DNA from: Blautia sp.
GTDB taxonomy: Bacteria > Bacillota > Clostridia > Lachnospirales > Lachnospiraceae
Assembly: GCA_022764275.1 (NCBI GenBank)
Contig: JALERH010000024.1
Span: 1-42,466 of the forward strand
Length of the DNA stretch: 42,466 bases
Reading direction: 5' to 3'
The position numbers were made by a program, and so were the translations under genes. Below, one piece after another: positions 38,050 to 42,466 of the stretch. Numbering within the stretch: position 1 is the first letter of the stretch; each line of letters opens with the position of its first letter. Under the pieces are notes generated by a model that did not search any database, was not told where the DNA came from, and worked only from the letters and a program-made list of their open reading frames with translations.

Positions 38050-38587
38050 GCTTTTCTTCCGGAAGAACATCCAGGATACCCTGTGTGATGACATCCGCGA
38101 GAGAAATCACAGTGGAAAGGCGGGTGGTCTGTAAGGTCAGCTGCTCGAGAATTCCTGAAATGTTTACGATTCCGGTAATATAAATATCTCCTACGGGAGG
38201 AAGTTCTTTCTGAACTCCGGCGCCTGGGTAAAGTGCACCATTTCCGATGGTCACATAGCCCAGGTGCTTTTTTTCGCCGAGGGAGGCGTCAATGGCGATC
38301 ACAAGAGCCTCAGGATGATTGGTACGGATGAAACGTGTCATCTTTTCCAGATTCAGGGCATGCACCGGGTGAGATAAGGTACCGTAGACAAAAATGCCAT
38401 TCAGTCTGTACCGGCTCAGAAGATAGCCTACATATGGGCCGAGGCAGTCGCCGGTCATACGGTCGCTGCCGATACAGAGAAAAACAATTTCTGACCATTT
38501 CCCCGGATGATGCAGAATACATTTCTTCAGAAGATAGGCGATTTCTTTGGAAGAGCTTTCTTTTTTTGCGTCAATGTAAAAGGCCAT
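38033..38587 (-). CDS. yyaC: YyaC-type spore protease-like protein
   Basis: IVFLCIGSDRMTGDCLGPYVGYLL; VYGTLSHPVHALNL; VIAIDASLGEKKHLGYVTIGNGALYPGAGVQKELPPVGDIYITGIVN. Confidence 0.9.
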   Translation of the reverse strand: MAFYIDAKKESSSKEIAYLLKKCILHHPGKWSEIVFLCIGSDRMTGDCLGPYVGYLLSRYRLNGIFVYGTLSHPVHALNLEKMTRFIRTNHPEALVIAIDASLGEKKHLGYVTIGNGALYPGAGVQKELPPVGDIYITGIVNISGILEQLTLQTTRLSTVISLADVITQGILDVLPEEKLIQTL

Positions 38588-38756
38588 GGAAAATCCTCTC
38601 TTGGTTTCTTTTTCTTCCATATCCATCTTATCCCAAACCTGAGAAAAATATGCACCCTGCAAAATCTGTCGTTAAATTTTGGAGTACAGGTCTTACATTC
38701 TGCTAAAATCTGCCGTTTACCTGTGATATGCTGATGCCCGAAGGGGTGATGTATAT

Positions 38757-40067
38757 ATGATAGAAGTAATCTACAAGGAGGAAAAGCAGGAGGAAAAAGG
38801 TGAGGAGGAGCTGTTTTCCATTCCGAGAAATATACGGCAGATCGGACTGATTGGGGGGAATTACAGGATTTACATTGAAGATTATGTATATACATTTTTG
38901 GGAAGACTGGCTGGTTCGGAAAATGGAAGGGAAAAGGAATGCGGCCGTCTTGCTGTTCTGACAGGAGATACAAAATGGAACAACGGTACGGCGTACCTTT
39001 TTATACGGGGCGCCCTGATGGTGGAAAATACACAGGCCAACCCGGAACATATTGATTTTTCAGAAAAAGTGTGGTCCATCATTCATGAAGAACAGGAAAA
39101 ATATTTTCCCGATCAGAAGATTGTAGGATGGTTTTTTGCAAAGGAGCAGCTTCCGGTGGAAGCAACGGAACTCTTTATGAAGGTTCATCTGCGGCATTTC
39201 GGAGCGGAAAAAGTTCTGATGCTTATGGAACCTCTGGAGAGGGAGGATGCTTTCTTTTGTTATGAAAACGGCCTGATGGTAAAACAGAGGGGATATTACA
39301 TTTATTACGAAAAAAATCCTGAGATGCAGGAATACATGATTGAGAAGAAACAGGAATTTATACCGCAGTCCGCAGAAGAAGTGGAGGATGAAGCTGTAAA
39401 AACATTCCGGCAGATCATAAAAAACAAAAATGAAAAGAAAAAAGAGCGGGAAGAACAGGAAACGGAGGGGCATACCTCTGTTTTTTCCTATGCAGCTACT
39501 GCATGCCTTGTGATTGCAGTTTTGGCTGTGGGGGCAAATTTTTATCAGAATTATCAGAGTATGCACAAAGTAGGGGAAGCTGCGCAGAGTACTTCAGCAG
39601 TGGTGACGGAAGGTACAAGCAATGGCAAAGAAGAGGAGAATCAAAATAATACGATAGAAAGAAAATTGCTTACTGTGACGCCAACACCACATATTACGAT
39701 GACACCAACACCAACGCCAGCAGTTACACCGCAGCGGTCTGCTGCGGAAGTGACACAGGCACCGCAGGAGGAAGAAACAGGAAGCGGCGACGTATATCTG
39801 GAGGAGGCCGATGCCAGAAAGGCAAGGCGGAGGGAGGCTCTGGCTGCTCAGGAAAATGCAGAACAGGCTTCTGGAGATGCTTCTCAGACAGAAACGGCGG
39901 CGAGTACGGAAGCACATGAAACTTATGTGATTCGCCCGGGGGATACACTATACCAGATCAGCATCTCCCACTACGGGAGCATGGATGAAATTTCTGAAAT
40001 CTGTCGTCTGAATGGCCTTGCGGAAAACGAGATTATTTATCCCGGACAGGTGATTGTGTTACCGTAG
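38757..40067 (+). CDS. Single-pass membrane protein: N-terminal MPN(-)-like domain, TM helix, Thr-Pro linker, C-terminal LysM
   Basis: C-terminal TYVIRPGDTLYQISISHYGSMDEISEICRLNGLAENEIIYPGQVIVLP (LysM); TM ATACLVIAVLAVGANFY; TPTPTPAVTP linker; N-domain KIVGWFFAK... fold resemblance to MPN proteins. Confidence 0.8.
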   Translation: MIEVIYKEEKQEEKGEEELFSIPRNIRQIGLIGGNYRIYIEDYVYTFLGRLAGSENGREKECGRLAVLTGDTKWNNGTAYLFIRGALMVENTQANPEHIDFSEKVWSIIHEEQEKYFPDQKIVGWFFAKEQLPVEATELFMKVHLRHFGAEKVLMLMEPLEREDAFFCYENGLMVKQRGYYIYYEKNPEMQEYMIEKKQEFIPQSAEEVEDEAVKTFRQIIKNKNEKKKEREEQETEGHTSVFSYAATACLVIAVLAVGANFYQNYQSMHKVGEAAQSTSAVVTEGTSNGKEEENQNNTIERKLLTVTPTPHITMTPTPTPAVTPQRSAAEVTQAPQEEETGSGDVYLEEADARKARRREALAAQENAEQASGDASQTETAASTEAHETYVIRPGDTLYQISISHYGSMDEISEICRLNGLAENEIIYPGQVIVLP

Positions 40068-40161
40068 GAAGGTGTGGTATAATGGAAACGCTTGAAAGTT
40101 CATGTGAAAACGCAGAGCGACAATCGCTTCTATAACAAAAAACACATAAGGTAAGGTAAAA

Positions 40162-41403
40162 ATGGCGAATACATTTAAAAACATACGTAAAAAACTGAGA
40201 AGAAAGCGTCTCATGGCGGAAAAAGCCAGACTGGAAAAGAAGCAGGCAAACAGTGCCCAGTCACAGGACTACCAGTCACGTTTGAGCAGGCATCGGAGAG
40301 AAACTGCAAAAAAGATTATTCTATCCGCAGCTCTTGTCATTGGTGCTGTTTTGTTGGTGACCATCTACATCCAGAAGAGAAGCTATCACGACTACAAGAT
40401 TCTGCAGACCAGTGAACAGGAGGATATAGTTTCCACGAAGTATACGGAGATGGATGGAAAAATCCTGCGTTATAGTCCGGATGGCGTGTCACTGGTGAAT
40501 AAAAAACTGGAGGCTGTCTGGGCGGAAAGTTATCAAATGCAGAATCCCATTGCTGATGTATGCGGCAGCAGGGCGGTTATCGCAGACCGCGACGGAACCT
40601 CCATGGTTTTTCTGGATAAATCCGGAATGACGGGAAGCGTAACGACTTCCTATGCGATTGTCAAGGCAAAGGTATCCAGAAGTGGTCTGGTAGCGGCTAT
40701 TCTGGATGGAGGTGATAATACCTGGATTAACTTTTACAGTACAGATGGCAGCCTGATTGCAGAGAACCAGACAAAAATAGATGATCCTGGTTACCCGATG
40801 GATGTGGCTGTTTCCAACGATGGTGTGATCATGATGGTGACATATCAGTTTGTAGACGGAGGAGAAACGACAAGCTACGTTGCTTTTTATAATTTCGGAG
40901 ATGTGGGGCAGAATGAAGATGACCGGATTGTCAGTGGATATACCTATGATGGTATCGTGATTCCGCAGATTCAATACCTGGAAAACGGTCGTTGTATAGC
41001 TCTTCGGGAAGATGGATTTACTTTGTATAGCGGTAAACAGATTCCCAAAGAGATCAAGACAGTCAATGCGGAAAAGGAGATTGTAAGTACCTTTTTTGAT
41101 GACGACTGTATAGGTCTTGTGTTCAAAAATGACAGTAAAGACAAGCTGTATACCATGGAAGTATACTCTGCGTCAGGTAAACTGAGTTTTCGCAGGGATT
41201 TCAACATACCCTATACGACTATTAAAATGAGCGGCGGAAAAATTCTGATGTACAACAGTTCTCAGATCTGCGTAATTGATAAGAACGGTGTTGAAAAATA
41301 TATGGGAACTGTAGATGGTACGATCAACGACTTTTTCAAAATTGGCTGGAACAGGTATCTTCTGGTGCTGGATACCGGCGTTAATGTCGTGAAATTCAGT
41401 TAA
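40162..41403 (+). CDS. Membrane-anchored beta-propeller-like protein (DUF5711-like)
   Basis: N-terminal basic region and TM (IILSAALVIGAVLLVTIYI), then repeated beta-blade-like segments (YSPDGVSLVNKK, LDKSGMTGS, YSTDGSLIAENQTK, VIDKNGVEKYMG). Confidence 0.65.
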   Translation: MANTFKNIRKKLRRKRLMAEKARLEKKQANSAQSQDYQSRLSRHRRETAKKIILSAALVIGAVLLVTIYIQKRSYHDYKILQTSEQEDIVSTKYTEMDGKILRYSPDGVSLVNKKLEAVWAESYQMQNPIADVCGSRAVIADRDGTSMVFLDKSGMTGSVTTSYAIVKAKVSRSGLVAAILDGGDNTWINFYSTDGSLIAENQTKIDDPGYPMDVAVSNDGVIMMVTYQFVDGGETTSYVAFYNFGDVGQNEDDRIVSGYTYDGIVIPQIQYLENGRCIALREDGFTLYSGKQIPKEIKTVNAEKEIVSTFFDDDCIGLVFKNDSKDKLYTMEVYSASGKLSFRRDFNIPYTTIKMSGGKILMYNSSQICVIDKNGVEKYMGTVDGTINDFFKIGWNRYLLVLDTGVNVVKFS

Positions 41404-41413
41404 GGAGAATACT

Positions 41414-42121
41414 ATGACGTGGACATGGCTGGGAATTACAGCATTGGCAATTATTGTTCTGGCAGGAGTAGCGGGCTACCGCAGGGGATTTGTGCGTGAA
41501 GTGGTATCTACATTCTTTGTAATACTTTCTTTCCTTATGGTATGGATGATCAACCCCTATGTGAATACATTTATCCGGGAGCACACCCCTGTTTATGGAA
41601 AAATACAGGAAAGCTGCAGAGAATTTGTTCAGGATAAGATTGGTGAAAGAAAAAGTACGGGGGAAGAAGAACAGATAGATTTTATTGAGAATCTGAATCT
41701 TCCTGCCCTTTTGAAACGTAATCTCGAAGAAAATAATAATGTGGAAGTGTACCGTTACCTGGCTGTAAACACCTTTACGGATTATATCGCAGACTCTGTG
41801 ACATTGATGGTTGTGAATGGACTGTCATTCCTGATTTCGTTTCTGACTGCAACGATATTGATAAGAGCAGTAACCTTTGCGCTTGATATTTTATCAAAGC
41901 TTCCTGTCATTAATGGAGCAAATAAAATGACGGGGGCGCTGGTGGGATGCCTGAAATGCATTATTTTTATCTGGATTGCTCTTCTGGTTGTAACTCTGCT
42001 TTGCAATACCGAGTTTGGCAGAAAAGGATTGGAATTGATTCAGGGAGACACGTTCCTCAGATTCCTGTATGACCAGAACATATTTGTGAAAGTCTTTATG
42101 AGCATTTTTTATGGCAGTTGA
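41414..42121 (+). CDS. CvpA family membrane protein
   Basis: TWTWLGITALAIIVLAGVAGYRRGFVREVVSTFFVILSFLMVWMINPYV; GALVGCLKCIIFIWIALLVV. Confidence 0.82.
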   Translation: MTWTWLGITALAIIVLAGVAGYRRGFVREVVSTFFVILSFLMVWMINPYVNTFIREHTPVYGKIQESCREFVQDKIGERKSTGEEEQIDFIENLNLPALLKRNLEENNNVEVYRYLAVNTFTDYIADSVTLMVVNGLSFLISFLTATILIRAVTFALDILSKLPVINGANKMTGALVGCLKCIIFIWIALLVVTLLCNTEFGRKGLELIQGDTFLRFLYDQNIFVKVFMSIFYGS

Positions 42122-42160
42122 GAAATGTGGAAAAAACGCGAAAAAGATTGAAAAAAGGGC

Positions 42161-42189
42161 TTGACGGGAATATGAGAAAATGCTATACT
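42161..42189 (+). promoter_or_regulatory. Sigma-A-like promoter immediately upstream of a terminator hairpin
   Basis: TTGACG-17 nt-TATACT. Confidence 0.6.
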
Positions 42190-42191
42190 AA

Positions 42192-42220
42192 AATCCGCTT
42201 CGAAAGGAGCGGATTTTTTT
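42192..42220 (+). terminator. Rho-independent terminator
   Basis: AATCCGCTtcgaaaggAGCGGATTTTTTT. Confidence 0.88.
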
Positions 42221-42270
42221 CGGCCTTTTTGCGAAAAAAGAACCAAAAAGAAAAAAATCTAAAAAAACTG

Positions 42271-42299
42271 TTGACAAGCGATTGAGCCTATGGTATTAT
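42271..42299 (+). promoter_or_regulatory. Strong promoter, probably for an rRNA operon
   Basis: TTGACA-17 nt-TATTAT preceded by an A-rich UP-like tract and followed by an rRNA-type leader (AACAACCTTGATAACTAAACAGTG...). Confidence 0.75.
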
Positions 42300-42466
42300 A
42301 AATGAGCTGTCGCGGAAAACAACAGCGAACAACCTTGATAACTAAACAGTGAAACACATACGATTCTCGAAAATTCTTAACAGACATCATTCAAAGAGAA
42401 TGAACTTTAAAAACAGTAATGACGAGAGATAACTAAGCTAGTTGGTTGTCTTGAGTGAATCAAACA

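Noticed and set aside
1-42466. CRISPR arrays, insertion sequences or intact prophage
   Set aside because: No regularly spaced direct repeats, transposase ORFs or phage structural genes were recognised in the window.

Overview
This 42.5-kb window is chromosomal DNA from a low-to-mid GC Firmicute, and protein resemblance suggests Lachnospiraceae/Blautia-like. Most of it is core genome: galK-galT; an SGNH hydrolase with InlB-type repeats; asnS; an SbcD/SbcC-like (YhaO/YhaN) pair; a dnaD-dnaI-like-prs operon; murC; glgC-glgD; spoVG; a 3D-domain exoprotein; an orphan PduB-like microcompartment shell protein; bioY with a BirA-type operator; a Phd/ParE-type toxin-antitoxin and an integrase remnant abutting tRNA-Pro(CGG); a radical-SAM activase; a MATE transporter; tadA; a TPP riboswitch with thiM-thiE-HAD-thiD; a large SRP RNA (minus strand); pfkA; dnaX-ybaB-recR; a LacI regulator; transaldolase and split transketolase; yyaC; and a LysM / DUF5711-like / CvpA envelope cluster. 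The window ends in what looks like the leader of an rRNA operon. The best leads are: (1) a cluster of perfect DnaA boxes (TTATCCACA), arranged as two tandem pairs, in the upstream region of the helicase-loader-like operon; (2) a LysM membrane protein whose cytoplasmic N-terminus looks like a catalytically dead MPN/JAMM domain, next to a beta-propeller-like protein and CvpA; (3) an orphan BMC-T shell protein; (4) a long hairpin that also encodes the conserved start of the gene after bioY; (5) a putative bistable repeat between transaldolase and transketolase. All calls come from reading the sequence; no database search was run.
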